A DNA stretch of 64,000 bases from Nostocoides sp. F2B08 (GTDB taxonomy: Bacteria > Actinomycetota > Actinomycetes > Actinomycetales > Dermatophilaceae), in contig NZ_WESE01000010.1 of NCBI RefSeq assembly GCF_009184895.1, positions 47,164 to 111,163 on the forward strand, written 5' to 3'. Below, piece by piece: positions 28,710 to 37,248 of this stretch (its first letter is position 1; each line of letters begins with the position of its first letter). A program made the translations under genes and the position numbers. The notes below the pieces were generated by a model that made no database searches, had not been told where the DNA came from, and saw nothing but the letters and a program-made list of their open reading frames with translations.

Positions 28710-29821
28710 CGAGGGCTCTCCTGCTCGGCCGGGACGGGATGGGGGAAGCGGCGGCGCAGCCAGAGACTGACGTAGACGAGCGCGACGAGGACGGGCACCT
28801 CGATGAGCGGCCCCACCACACCCGCGAGCGCTTGCCCCGAGGTCACGCCGAAGGTCGCGATCGCCACGGCGATCGCGAGCTCGAAGTTGTTGCCCGCGGC
28901 GGTGAACGCCAGCGTCGTCGTCCGCTCGTAGCTCATCGTCAGGAGGCGGCCGACGAGGTAGCCGCCGCCCCACATCAGTGCGAAGTACACGAGCAGGGGC
29001 ACGGCGATGCGCGCGACGTCGAGTGGGTTCGAGGTGATCTGGTCGCCCTGCAGGGCGAAGAGGATGACGATCGTGAAGAGGAGTCCGTAGAGCGCCCACG
29101 GACCGATCCGGGGCAGGAAAGAGGTCTCGTATGCGGTGCGCCCCCACCGCTTCTCGCCCACCCGGCGCGAGAGGTAGCCGAGAAGAAGCGGGATCCCGAG
29201 GAAGATCAGGACCGACTTCGCGATCTGCCAGGAGGAGACGTCGAGGTCCTCCTGGGGCAGACCGAGCCACGCCGGCAGGACCGTGAGGTAGAAGTATCCG
29301 AGGGCGGCGAACGCGAAGACCTGGAAGACCGAGTTCAGCGCGACGAGGACGGCGGCAGCCTCACGATCACCGCACGCGAGGTCGTTCCAGATGATGACCA
29401 TCGCGATGCACCGGGCGAGGCCGACGATGATGAGCCCGGTGCGGTACTCCGGCAGATCGGGCAGGAAGATCCACGCCAGCGCGAACATGAGTGCCGGTCC
29501 GACGACCCAGTTCAGGATGAGGCTCGAGACGAGCAGCCGACGGTCGCCGGTGACGGTGTCGAGCCGGTCGTAGCGCACCTTGGCCAGGACCGGGTACATC
29601 ATGACGAGAAGGCCGATCGCGATCGGCAGCGAGATCCCGTCGACCTCGACGGCGGACAGGTGCTCGTCCAGGCCGGGCACGAGCCGGCCCAGCAGGAGAC
29701 CGGCGACCATCGCGAGCCCGATCCACGCGGGGAGGAACCGGTCCAGGGTCGAGAGCCGGTCGACCACGTGGGCGTCGGCGTCGCCGTGGGTCGGGACCGA
29801 GGAGGATGGAGGGGCGCTCAT
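28706..29821 (-). CDS. acr3: Acr3-family arsenite efflux transporter
   Basis: 371 aa with ten predicted membrane helices. Family motifs include the conserved Cys in LIIVGLARCIAMVIIWNDLACGD (near 135), needed for arsenite transport in Acr3 proteins, and TLAFTAAGNNFELAIAVAIATFG near 325. It exports As(III) using the proton motive force. First gene of a five-gene operon with three arsC-like genes and a HAD hydrolase; divergent from arsR, which probably controls it through the operator near 29886-29895. The N terminus has a ~25-residue polar tail. Confidence 0.95.
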   Translation of the reverse strand: MSAPPSSSVPTHGDADAHVVDRLSTLDRFLPAWIGLAMVAGLLLGRLVPGLDEHLSAVEVDGISLPIAIGLLVMMYPVLAKVRYDRLDTVTGDRRLLVSSLILNWVVGPALMFALAWIFLPDLPEYRTGLIIVGLARCIAMVIIWNDLACGDREAAAVLVALNSVFQVFAFAALGYFYLTVLPAWLGLPQEDLDVSSWQIAKSVLIFLGIPLLLGYLSRRVGEKRWGRTAYETSFLPRIGPWALYGLLFTIVILFALQGDQITSNPLDVARIAVPLLVYFALMWGGGYLVGRLLTMSYERTTTLAFTAAGNNFELAIAVAIATFGVTSGQALAGVVGPLIEVPVLVALVYVSLWLRRRFPHPVPAEQESPR

Positions 29822-29885
29822 GCGATCGGGCGTGGGGTGGTCCGGACTGCCATGCGGCTATCGCATCATCCTTCATCGATTCCTG

Positions 29886-29895
29886 TCAATATTGA
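29886..29895. promoter_or_regulatory. Probable ArsR operator
   Basis: TCAATATTGA is a perfect 10-bp palindrome inside an AT-rich island, rare in this DNA, extended on the right by TGAT. It lies between acr3 and arsR, just upstream of the arsR -10 (29917-29922). Related ATCAA...TTGAT sites are bound by ArsR proteins. Confidence 0.7.
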
Positions 29896-29916
29896 TGATC
29901 ACCGATGTAGGGCGTC

Positions 29917-29922
29917 TATGCT
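29917..29922 (+). promoter_or_regulatory. -10 hexamer of arsR
   Basis: TATGCT is 7 nt before the ATG at 29930. Leaderless promoter candidate. This favours 29930 over the in-frame ATG at 29918. Confidence 0.5.
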
Positions 29923-29929
29923 GACCGTC

Positions 29930-30268
29930 ATGAGCACAGCGACCTCCTCGGTCTCCGCACCTGCCTGTTGCGGGATCACGCCCGAGCTCGCGCTCTCCCG
30001 TGAGGAGGCCGAGCGGACCGCCGCCCTGCTCAAGGCGGTGGCCGACCCGACGCGACTGCAGCTGCTCGCCCTGATCCGCGACAGCGAGGGCGCCGAGGCG
30101 TGCGTCTGCGACCTCACGGCCCCGATCGGGCTGAGCCAGCCGACGATCAGCCACCATCTCAAGGTCCTGACCGAGGCCGGGCTCCTACGCCGCGAGAAGC
30201 GCGGCACTTGGGCCTGGTTCGCCCTGGTGCCCGAGCGCCTCGACGACCTCGCCGCGATCTTCCGCTGA
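29930..30268 (+). CDS. arsR: ArsR-family arsenic-responsive repressor
   Basis: 112 aa winged-helix repressor. Cys13-Cys14 at the N terminus (PACCGI) and a Cys-x-Cys near residue 55 (EACVCDL) are present; this set matches the actinobacterial type of As(III) site, in which the N-terminal Cys pair combines with one helix Cys. Recognition helix region LSQPTISHHLKVLTEAGLL. Arsenite binding should release it from the operator at 29886-29895 and switch on acr3-arsC. Divergent from acr3. Confidence 0.95.
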   Translation: MSTATSSVSAPACCGITPELALSREEAERTAALLKAVADPTRLQLLALIRDSEGAEACVCDLTAPIGLSQPTISHHLKVLTEAGLLRREKRGTWAWFALVPERLDDLAAIFR

Positions 30269-30279
30269 CCGCTCGGTGC

Positions 30280-31521
30280 TCAGCCCGCAACGATCTCGCG
30301 AAGACCCCGGATCAGCCGCTCGACGTCGGCGTCGTTCGTGTACGGCGCGAGTCCGATCCGCACGCCTCCCTCGTCGCCGAGACCGAGGTGACGTGAGCAC
30401 TCGATCGCATAGAAGTTGCTCGCCGGAGCGTTGACGCCCCGCTCGGCGAGCGCGCGGTACACATCCGTGGAGTCGTGCCCGTCGATCGTGAAGAGCATCG
30501 TCGGGGTGCGCCGCTCCGCGTTCGAGTACACCCGCATACCGGGCATGTCGCGCAGCTCCCCTTCGAGCCGAGCGAGCAGGCGCGCCTCGTGCTCGTGCAG
30601 GGCCGCATACGAGGCGAGTATGCGCTCCCTCCTCATCTCGGACACCCCCTCGACGTCGGGTCCGGGCCCCGGCCCACCGGGGTCGGCGAGGCCGGCGATG
30701 AAGTCGACGGCGGCGGTCGTGCCGGCCATGAGCTCGTAGGGCAGCGTCCCGAGCTCGAACCGCTCCGGCACGTCGTCGGTCGACGGCAGCAGCTTGTCGG
30801 GACGCACCGCCTCGAGCAGGGACCGGTGCGCGGCCGCGACGACACCGCAGTGCGGGCCGAGCAGCTTGTAGGGCGAGCAGGTCCAGAAGTCGGCGCCCAG
30901 GGCGGCGACGTCGACCGAGTCGTGCGCCGTCGCGTGCACGCCGTCGACCCAGAGCAGCGCCCCGACGTCGTGGACCAGATGGGAGATCGTGCGCACAGGA
31001 GGCCTGGTGCCGATGAGGTTGGACGCAGCGGTCATGGCGACGAGCCGGGTGCGCTCGGACAGCACCGGCGCGAAGTGATCCTCGAGCTGGGTGCCGGTCG
31101 CGGGGTCGAAGTCCGCCCACCGCACGGTCGCGCCGACCGCCTCGGCCGCCTGCACCCAGGGGCAGACGTTGCTGTCGTGGTCGAGCCGCGAGACGACGAC
31201 CTCGTCGCCCGGCCCCCACGTCTTCGCGAGCGCACGGGAGAGGTCATAGGTCAGCTGGGTCGCGCTGCGGCCGAAGACCACCGCACCCGGATCCACCGCG
31301 AGCAGGTCGCCGAGCGCGGCCCGGCATTCGGCAACGACCTGATCGGCACGCTGCTCCGCGGCGGTGACGGTGCCGCGGTTGGCGATCGCGGAGGTCAGCG
31401 TGTCGGCCACTGCGGCCGCCACCACGTCCGGGGTCTGAGTGCCGCCCGGCCCGTCGAAGTGCGCGGCACCCTCACGGAGCGCCGGGAAGCGGGAGCGGAT
31501 CGCGTCGACGTCGTAGGCCAT
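30280..31521 (-). CDS. Cysteine-desulfurase-like class V aminotransferase
   Basis: 413 aa. A PLP enzyme of the 'VC1184-type' cysteine desulfurase-like family: FPALREGAAHFDGPGGTQ start, substrate/PLP residues in RLDHDSN near 115, WVDGVHATAHDSVD near 195, and the PLP lysine in FWTCSPYKLLGPHCG near 220. Related to SufS/IscS, but no suf genes are adjacent and the catalytic Cys loop is not obvious, so the true reaction is unknown. MAYDVDA at 31521 fits a CAGGAT hexamer at leaderless spacing; another ATG lies at 31530. Convergent with arsR. Confidence 0.85.
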   Translation of the reverse strand: MAYDVDAIRSRFPALREGAAHFDGPGGTQTPDVVAAAVADTLTSAIANRGTVTAAEQRADQVVAECRAALGDLLAVDPGAVVFGRSATQLTYDLSRALAKTWGPGDEVVVSRLDHDSNVCPWVQAAEAVGATVRWADFDPATGTQLEDHFAPVLSERTRLVAMTAASNLIGTRPPVRTISHLVHDVGALLWVDGVHATAHDSVDVAALGADFWTCSPYKLLGPHCGVVAAAHRSLLEAVRPDKLLPSTDDVPERFELGTLPYELMAGTTAAVDFIAGLADPGGPGPGPDVEGVSEMRRERILASYAALHEHEARLLARLEGELRDMPGMRVYSNAERRTPTMLFTIDGHDSTDVYRALAERGVNAPASNFYAIECSRHLGLGDEGGVRIGLAPYTNDADVERLIRGLREIVAG

Positions 31522-31606
31522 GGGACACATCCTGCCCGCCCAACCGCCCTCTCGAGTCGGCGGCCCGCTTTCGTCGGGCGACCGATCAGGCTGACCGGCC
31601 CGGAGG

Positions 31607-31612
31607 TAGTTT
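31607..31612 (+). promoter_or_regulatory. -10 hexamer upstream of ung
   Basis: TAGTTT is 6 nt before the GTG at 31619; leaderless promoter candidate. Confidence 0.45.
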
Positions 31613-31618
31613 GGAGCC

Positions 31619-32296
31619 GTGCCGACCCGACCCCTCGACGAGCTCGTCCATCCGTCCTGGGTCCCCGCGCTGCGTCCTCACGAGGGGACCCTCGCGGTGC
31701 TCGGCGAGTTCCTCCGCGAGGAGGTCGCGGCGGGCCGCGGCTACCTGCCCGCCGGGCAGCACGTGCTCCGGGCGTTCGAGCTCCCGCTCGAGGACGTCCG
31801 GGTCCTCATCGTCGGCCAGGATCCGTACCCGACGCCGGGGCATCCGATCGGACTCTCCTTCGCCGTCGCCCCGGACGTTCGCCCCGTTCCCCGCAGTCTC
31901 GCCAACATCTTCACCGAGCTCGGCACCGACCTCGGCCTGCCCCGCCCGAGCACCGGCGACCTCACCCCGTGGGCCGAGCGCGGGGTCATGCTGCTGAACC
32001 GGGTGCTCACGGTCGGCCCCGGGAGCCCGGCGAGCCACCGGGGCAAGGGCTGGGAGGACATCACCGCCGCCGCGATCGACGCGCTCGCCGAGCGCGGCGG
32101 CCCGCTCGTCGCGATCCTGTGGGGACGCGACGCCCGCGGTCTGCGGGGGCGTCTCCAGCGCATACCGTGCATCGAGTCGGCCCACCCGTCACCGCTCTCC
32201 GCGCACTCCGGCTTCCTCGGCTCGCGGCCGTTCAGCCGCGCCAACGACCACCTCCGCCGCCTCGGCGCCGACCCCATCGACTGGAGGCTTCCGTGA
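31619..32296 (+). CDS. ung: Uracil-DNA glycosylase, family 1
   Basis: 225 aa. Removes uracil from DNA to start base-excision repair. Catalytic water-activating motif [16 protein letters not shown] near 66-81 (Asp), and the Leu/His intercalation loop [21 protein letters not shown] near 190-210. It lacks the exact PYHGPGQAHGL version, as in other actinobacterial Ung proteins. GTG start at leaderless distance from TAGTTT. The stop overlaps the SGNH hydrolase start by 4 nt. Confidence 0.95.
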   Translation: MPTRPLDELVHPSWVPALRPHEGTLAVLGEFLREEVAAGRGYLPAGQHVLRAFELPLEDVRVLIVGQDPYPTPGHPIGLSFAVAPDVRPVPRSLANIFTELGTDLGLPRPSTGDLTPWAERGVMLLNRVLTVGPGSPASHRGKGWEDITAAAIDALAERGGPLVAILWGRDARGLRGRLQRIPCIESAHPSPLSAHSGFLGSRPFSRANDHLRRLGADPIDWRLP

Positions 32297-33138
32297 CCCT
32301 CACCTCCCCCGATGCGACCCCCCGCATCTGGCAGCGCTACGTCGCCATCGGTGACTCCTTCACCGAGGGGATGGTCGACCCCGACCCGGCCGACCCGACG
32401 CGCTACCGCGGCTGGGCCGACCGGCTCGCCGAGCACCTGGCCGAGCGGGCCGCCCACCACGGCACTGACTTCGGCTACGCCAACCTGGCCGTCCGCGGAC
32501 GCAAGCTCGACGACATCGTCGGCCCCCAGCTCGAGCGGGCCCTGTCGATGGCGCCGGATCTGGTCTCGATCATCGGCGGGGGCAACGACATGCTGCGCCC
32601 GTCGGTGGACCTCGACGCCCTCGCCGGCCGTCTCGAGGAGGCGGTCATCGAGGTCCGCTTGACCGGAGCCGACGTGCTCCTCTGCACGCCGACCGACCCC
32701 CGCGAGGCCGGGCTGTTCAAGGCGCTGCGGTCACGCCACTCGGTCCACGCCGCCAACCTGTTCACGATCGCCCACAACCACGGCGCCTACATCATCAACA
32801 TGTGGGGCCTGCGTGCGACCCGGGACTGGCGGATGTGGGGCGAGGACCGCATCCACCCCTCGGAGCTGGGGCACGAGCGGATCACCCAGGCCGCACTCCT
32901 CGCGCTCGGCCTGCCCGAGACCGACCCCGACTGGCAGGTCCCCCTGCCGCCGGCGGAGCGGGCCGGACGACGCGAGGAGCTGCGCCAGCACGCGACGTGG
33001 GCGCGCACCCACGCGGCCCCGTGGGTGCAGCGCAGACTGCGCGGCACCTCCTCGGGCTCGGAGCTGGCCGCCAAGCGCCCGGAACTGGCCCCGGTCGAGG
33101 CCCTCAGCCGGCGAGGAAGTCGAGCACGAGGCGGCTGA
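32293..33138 (+). CDS. SGNH/GDSL hydrolase
   Basis: 281 aa. Block [13 protein letters not shown] (nucleophile Ser), block [10 protein letters not shown] and block [15 protein letters not shown] (DxxH) are all present, giving a complete Ser-Asp-His esterase triad. No signal peptide, so probably cytoplasmic; the substrate (acyl ester, lipid or acetyl group) is unknown. GTG start overlaps the ung stop, so the two are co-translated. Its last 35 bp overlap the 3' end of the convergent alpha/beta hydrolase gene. Confidence 0.9.
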   Translation: MTLTSPDATPRIWQRYVAIGDSFTEGMVDPDPADPTRYRGWADRLAEHLAERAAHHGTDFGYANLAVRGRKLDDIVGPQLERALSMAPDLVSIIGGGNDMLRPSVDLDALAGRLEEAVIEVRLTGADVLLCTPTDPREAGLFKALRSRHSVHAANLFTIAHNHGAYIINMWGLRATRDWRMWGEDRIHPSELGHERITQAALLALGLPETDPDWQVPLPPAERAGRREELRQHATWARTHAAPWVQRRLRGTSSGSELAAKRPELAPVEALSRRGSRARGG

Positions 33139-33946
33139 ACGCCTCGGTGTGCTCGATCTGGGTCCAGTGTCCGCACCGGCCGAAGATGTGCGCCTGGGCG
33201 TCGTCGATCCAGTCGAGCAGGGTCAACGTGGTCGAGAGCGGGATGACCTTGTCGTCCCGACCGTGCACGAGCAGGGTGGGGTGGGGCAGTGCACGCAGGT
33301 CGGCCTCGCCGTGCGCCATCGCATCGACCCAGCGTTGGCGTGGCGCGGGGAACATCCGGGAGAACGCGTCCTGCGACCCGGGCCGCAGGCTCGCCTCGTA
33401 GCGCATCCGCACCAGGTCGTCGCTCGCCAGCGACGGGTCGTAGGCGAAGACATCGCGGATGAGGTGGCCCATCGTCTCGACCGACGGCTCGTAGCCCCAC
33501 ACCGCGTCCAGGCCCTCGGTGATCTCGAACGGAACCCCGACCGATCCCATGAGGACGAGGCGGTCGACCCGCTCGGGATGGTGGATCGCGAGCGCCAGGG
33601 CCATCGAGCCGCCGAAGGAGTTGCCGACGACCGAGGTCCGCTCGATGCCGAGCGCGTCGAGCAGGTCGACGACCTGCCGCAGCCACGTCTGCGTCGAGAA
33701 CTCCCAGTCGTCGGGCACCGGCGTGTGGCCGAATCCCGCGAGATCGGGGGCGATGACGCGGTGACGGCTCTCGAGATGGGGCATGGGGAGACGCCAGTTG
33801 GCCCACGCGCTCACTCCCGGGCCGGAGCCGTGCAGGAGAAGCAGCGGATCCCCCGCACCGCGGTCGTGGTAGTTCGTCGTCAACGGGCCGGTGCGGATGC
33901 GCGTGCCGACCTCGGGGTCGGCCTGGACCTGGGTATGCGTCGTCAC
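33104..33946 (-). CDS. Alpha/beta hydrolase, meta-cleavage-product hydrolase-like
   Basis: 280 aa. Oxyanion segment LLLLHGSGPGVSAWANWR near 32-50, nucleophile elbow GNSFGGSM near 107, acid Asp in LLVHGRDDKVIP near 225, and terminal His in GRCGHWTQIE near 255. HGSGPGV.AWANWR is the hallmark of hydrolases that split ring-cleavage products of aromatics (DmpD, BphD, HsaD), but no other aromatic-degradation genes are here, so the substrate is open. GTG start at 33946 with GGAGA just upstream. Convergent with, and 35 bp overlapping, the SGNH gene. Confidence 0.88.
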   Translation of the reverse strand: MTTHTQVQADPEVGTRIRTGPLTTNYHDRGAGDPLLLLHGSGPGVSAWANWRLPMPHLESRHRVIAPDLAGFGHTPVPDDWEFSTQTWLRQVVDLLDALGIERTSVVGNSFGGSMALALAIHHPERVDRLVLMGSVGVPFEITEGLDAVWGYEPSVETMGHLIRDVFAYDPSLASDDLVRMRYEASLRPGSQDAFSRMFPAPRQRWVDAMAHGEADLRALPHPTLLVHGRDDKVIPLSTTLTLLDWIDDAQAHIFGRCGHWTQIEHTEAFSRLVLDFLAG

Positions 33947-34093
33947 GTTCTCCGTTCTAGTCGCCGGCCGCGGGGGTCGGGTCGGTCGTTCCGCGTCGGA
34001 GAACGCACCTCGGACGTGCATGGTCGGGATGCGACCCTCGTCACCTGCCTCGATCCGGCACGAAAGGGGGATGACGGCGTCGGCCCTCGGGTC

Positions 34094-34099
34094 TACGGT
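34094..34099 (+). promoter_or_regulatory. -10 hexamer of the flavoprotein-cyclase operon
   Basis: TACGGT is 6 nt before the ATG at 34106; leaderless promoter candidate. Confidence 0.5.
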
Positions 34100-34105
34100 T
34101 GACGA

Positions 34106-35806
34106 ATGGCCATGATGGGCTGGGGCGCACGCCCCCTGATCCTCGATGTCGAAGCCGACTCGGTCCAGCTGGGGCGCACGGAGACCGAGCTGGCCCGCAG
34201 CTTCGGTGCGACGTTCCGCGTCCGCGGCGAGGTCGCCGCCGACGACGCGGTGCACCTCCTCGAGAAGGCCCACGAGCGGGGCGAACGGGTCGCGCTGGTC
34301 CTCGTCGACGACAGCCTGCCCGAGGACGACCGGGCGGCGGTGCTGGGGACCGCCCGGCGCCTGCACCCTGAGGCCAAGCGCCTCCTCCTCGTGCCGTGGG
34401 GGTCGTGGGCCGACCCGCGGGTGGCGAGCACGATCCTGCAGGGCATGGCGATCGGGGACGTCCACGCATACGCCCTGAGGCCCTGGGTCGAGGGTGACGA
34501 GCTGTTCCACCGCAGCGTCGCCGAGTTCGTCCACGACTGGTCCCGCGCCGACCCGCGCAACAAGCGCGAGGTCGTCGTCGTCGCTGACCGGCACTCCGGC
34601 CGCGGCTTCGAGGTGAGCAACCTCCTGCAACGCAACCGGATCCCCTACGCCTTCCGCGAGCGGAGCTCGGAGCAGGGCCAGGACGTGCTGGCGGCGGCCG
34701 CGCCGAAGCGCGACGGCGAGGTCGTCGTCTGGATGCCGGCGATCGGCGGGGTGACCCTCGTCGATCCCACCGACGCCGAGGTCCTCTCCGCGTGGGGTAT
34801 CCCGACCACGGTGCCGCCCGAGTGCTCCTCGGTCGACCTCCTCGTCGTCGGTGCGGGCCCGGCCGGGCTGGCCGCCGCGGTCTACGGTGCCTCCGAGGGT
34901 CTGAGCACCCTCGTCGTCGAACGCGACGCGATCGGCGGACAGGCGGGCACGAGCTCGCTCATCCGCAACTACCTCGGCTTCTCCCGCGGCCTCAGCGGGT
35001 CGGAGCTGGCACAGCGCGGGTACCAGCAGGCGTGGATGTTCGGCGCCCGGTTCGTCCTCACTCCGGTCGTCGAGTCCGTCGAGCCCTGCGCGGACGGCCT
35101 CTTCCGGGTCCGGGTGTCCGACGGCTCGACGGTGACCGCGCGGGCGGTCGTGCTCGCCTGCGGGGTCAGCTACCGGCGGCTCGGCATCCCCAGCGTCGAG
35201 GCCTTCACGGGGCAGGGCGTGTACTACGGAGCCAGTGTGACGGCCGCGCACTCCCTCACCGGCCTGACGGCCGCCGTCGCCGGCGGGGGGAACTCGGCCG
35301 GGCAGGCGGTGCTCCAGCTCGCGCGCTACTGCCCGAGGGTGCATCTCGTCGTCCGCGGTCGGTCCCTCGACGAGACGATGTCCTCCTACCTCATCGACGC
35401 CATCGACGGGGAGCCGGCCATCACCGTGCACCTCCAGACCGACGTGACCGGCGCCTCGGGAGAGGACCGGCTGGAGCGGCTGACGCTCACCCACCGCACG
35501 ACGTCCGAGTCCTGTGAGATCGACGCGGACGGCCTGTTCGTCATGATCGGGGCCGACCCGCAGACCGACTGGCTCCCGGCCGAGGTCGCCCGCGACGACC
35601 GCGGCTTCGTCCTCACCGGCGCCGATGCCCTGCCGGACGACGGTTCGCGCCCGACACAGCCCTACGAGACCTCGGTGCCAGGCCTCTTCGCCGTGGGCGA
35701 CCTGCGCTGCGGGTCGCTCAAGCGCGTCGCCTCGGCGGTGGGCGAGGGATCGGTCGTCGTGAGCCAGGTGCACCTGCATCTCGCCCAGGAGGCCGCGAAG
35801 AGATGA
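34106..35806 (+). CDS. Receiver-like / thioredoxin-reductase-like flavoprotein
   Basis: 566 aa in three parts. Residues 1-140 are response-receiver-like (Asp in VALVLVDDSLP as possible acceptor; the receiver Lys is Arg in YALRPW). Residues 150-240 are a thioredoxin/glutaredoxin-like linker (NKREVVVVADRHSGRGFEVSNLLQRNRIPY). Residues 245-560 are a thioredoxin-reductase-type FAD/NAD(P)H domain (VVGAGPAGLAAAVYG, ERDAIGGQAG, GGGNSAGQAV, GLFAVGDLRCG). The redox CxxC of thioredoxin reductase is absent (YYGASVTAA), so it cannot reduce thioredoxin the normal way and is probably a redox or flavin sensor/regulator. Its stop overlaps the cyclase start. Confidence 0.88.
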   Translation: MAMMGWGARPLILDVEADSVQLGRTETELARSFGATFRVRGEVAADDAVHLLEKAHERGERVALVLVDDSLPEDDRAAVLGTARRLHPEAKRLLLVPWGSWADPRVASTILQGMAIGDVHAYALRPWVEGDELFHRSVAEFVHDWSRADPRNKREVVVVADRHSGRGFEVSNLLQRNRIPYAFRERSSEQGQDVLAAAAPKRDGEVVVWMPAIGGVTLVDPTDAEVLSAWGIPTTVPPECSSVDLLVVGAGPAGLAAAVYGASEGLSTLVVERDAIGGQAGTSSLIRNYLGFSRGLSGSELAQRGYQQAWMFGARFVLTPVVESVEPCADGLFRVRVSDGSTVTARAVVLACGVSYRRLGIPSVEAFTGQGVYYGASVTAAHSLTGLTAAVAGGGNSAGQAVLQLARYCPRVHLVVRGRSLDETMSSYLIDAIDGEPAITVHLQTDVTGASGEDRLERLTLTHRTTSESCEIDADGLFVMIGADPQTDWLPAEVARDDRGFVLTGADALPDDGSRPTQPYETSVPGLFAVGDLRCGSLKRVASAVGEGSVVVSQVHLHLAQEAAKR

Positions 35807-37185
35807 CCGGCGGGCGCGACCGGCAGCGCCCTTCCCGCAGCTGGATGCTCGGCGGGGTGGTGACTCTGCTCCCCGTCGTCGCGCTGTGGCTGCTGCTCAG
35901 GCGGCCCGAGCTGGACGTCATGTGGCAGCACCACCCGGCCCATTTCTGGCTGGTGCTGGTCGCCGCGGCGCTCTCGGCGGTCCTCGCCTACGGGACCGGC
36001 GAGGCGGCCGCACGACGTGGGGACGCACGTCTGATGTACGTCTCGCTGGCCTTCTTGTCCTCGGCCGGCTTCCTCGGACTCCACGCCCTCGCCACACCGG
36101 GTGTCCTCCTCGCCGCCCCCAACGTGGGCTTCGCCGTCGCCACGCCCGCGGGGGTCGCCCTCGGCTCTCTCTTCGCGATCCGCTCGACAGGGTCGTTCTC
36201 CGGTTCGGCCGCTGCGCGCGAGGTGTCGCGTGCGAGGCGGGCGCGGGTGGTGTTGCTGCTGTTCATGGCGCTCTGGGCCGCGGTGTCGCTGCTCGGTCTG
36301 CCGCCACTGTCGGGCCCGCCCACGGGCGCGGAGCGACTGCCCCTGCTCGTCGCCGTTCCTGGTGTGCTGCTCTACCTCGCCGCCGCCTGGGCCTACCTCC
36401 GACTCTGGCTGAAGCGGCAGGAGGCCGTCCTCGCGGCGGTGACCACCGCATACATCCTCCTCGCGGAGGCCCTCGTCGCCATGGTGCTCTCCCGCAACTG
36501 GCACCTCTCCTGGTGGGAGTGGCACCTGCTGCTCCTCGCCGCCTTCGCCCTCGTCGCGATCAGCGCCCAACGGTCCTGGTACGAGGAGCGGTTCGGCGCG
36601 CTCTACCTCGACGACACCAGCTCGGGAGCGCGCGAGATGAGTGTGCTGTTCGCGGACCTTCAGGGCTTCACGACGTTCTCCGAGGCGCACGAGGCGGACG
36701 ACGTGACCGACATGCTCAACGAGTACTTCGCGGTAGCCGTCCCGGCCGTGACCGCACACGGCGGCGACGTCGACCGGATCGTCGGCGACGCCCTCATGGT
36801 CACGTTCAACAAGCGCGGCAACCAGCCCGACCACCCCCGTCGCGCTGCCCTGGCAGGGCTGGACATGCAGGCGGCCACGCGGGAGGTCGCCGAGCGGCAC
36901 CCGGACTGGCCGCGGTTCCGGGTGGGGATCAACACCGGCCCGGTCGCGGTGACGCTCCTCGGGGCGAGCGGCGGGCGCACCCACACCGTCATCGGCGACA
37001 CGGTCAACACGGCGTCCCGGATCGAGGGCATCGCACCGGTCGGCGGCGTGGCGATCGGCGCGACCACCCTCGCCGCACTCCCCGGGGCGACGACCCGGTC
37101 CATGGGGCCGGTCGCCCTCAAGGGCAAGACCGAGACGACCGAGGCGTTCGTCCTCGTCGGCCTCGACGCGGGGTACGACGGGTGA
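35803..37185 (+). CDS. Membrane class III adenylate/guanylate cyclase
   Basis: 460 aa. Seven to eight hydrophobic helices (1-250), then a class III cyclase domain (~270-455): metal ligands in FADLQGFTTFSE and GGDVDRIVGDALMVTFN, substrate Asp and transition-state Asn/Arg in TVIGDTVNTASRIE. The Lys usual at the purine-contact position before GDA is Arg (VDRIVGD), so ATP versus GTP use cannot be assigned. The ATG overlaps the flavoprotein stop (ATGA), so they are made together; I infer that the flavoprotein signals to, or shares an input with, the cyclase. Confidence 0.9.
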   Translation: MTGGRDRQRPSRSWMLGGVVTLLPVVALWLLLRRPELDVMWQHHPAHFWLVLVAAALSAVLAYGTGEAAARRGDARLMYVSLAFLSSAGFLGLHALATPGVLLAAPNVGFAVATPAGVALGSLFAIRSTGSFSGSAAAREVSRARRARVVLLLFMALWAAVSLLGLPPLSGPPTGAERLPLLVAVPGVLLYLAAAWAYLRLWLKRQEAVLAAVTTAYILLAEALVAMVLSRNWHLSWWEWHLLLLAAFALVAISAQRSWYEERFGALYLDDTSSGAREMSVLFADLQGFTTFSEAHEADDVTDMLNEYFAVAVPAVTAHGGDVDRIVGDALMVTFNKRGNQPDHPRRAALAGLDMQAATREVAERHPDWPRFRVGINTGPVAVTLLGASGGRTHTVIGDTVNTASRIEGIAPVGGVAIGATTLAALPGATTRSMGPVALKGKTETTEAFVLVGLDAGYDG

Positions 37186-37236
37186 CCGTGCGTGCGCGAG
37201 CGCGCCGGTCCTCTGGCCCCCGGACGCGAACACGCT

Positions 37237-37242
37237 TAGCGT
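37237..37242 (+). promoter_or_regulatory. -10 hexamer of the MoxR-VWA operon
   Basis: TAGCGT is 6 nt before the GTG at 37249; leaderless promoter candidate. Confidence 0.45.
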
Positions 37243-37248
37243 GAGGGA

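Noticed and set aside
28691-29929. A plus-strand frame continuous with arsR but starting opposite acr3.
   Set aside because: Antisense to acr3; ArsR proteins are ~110 aa and start at 29930 after a -10 hexamer.
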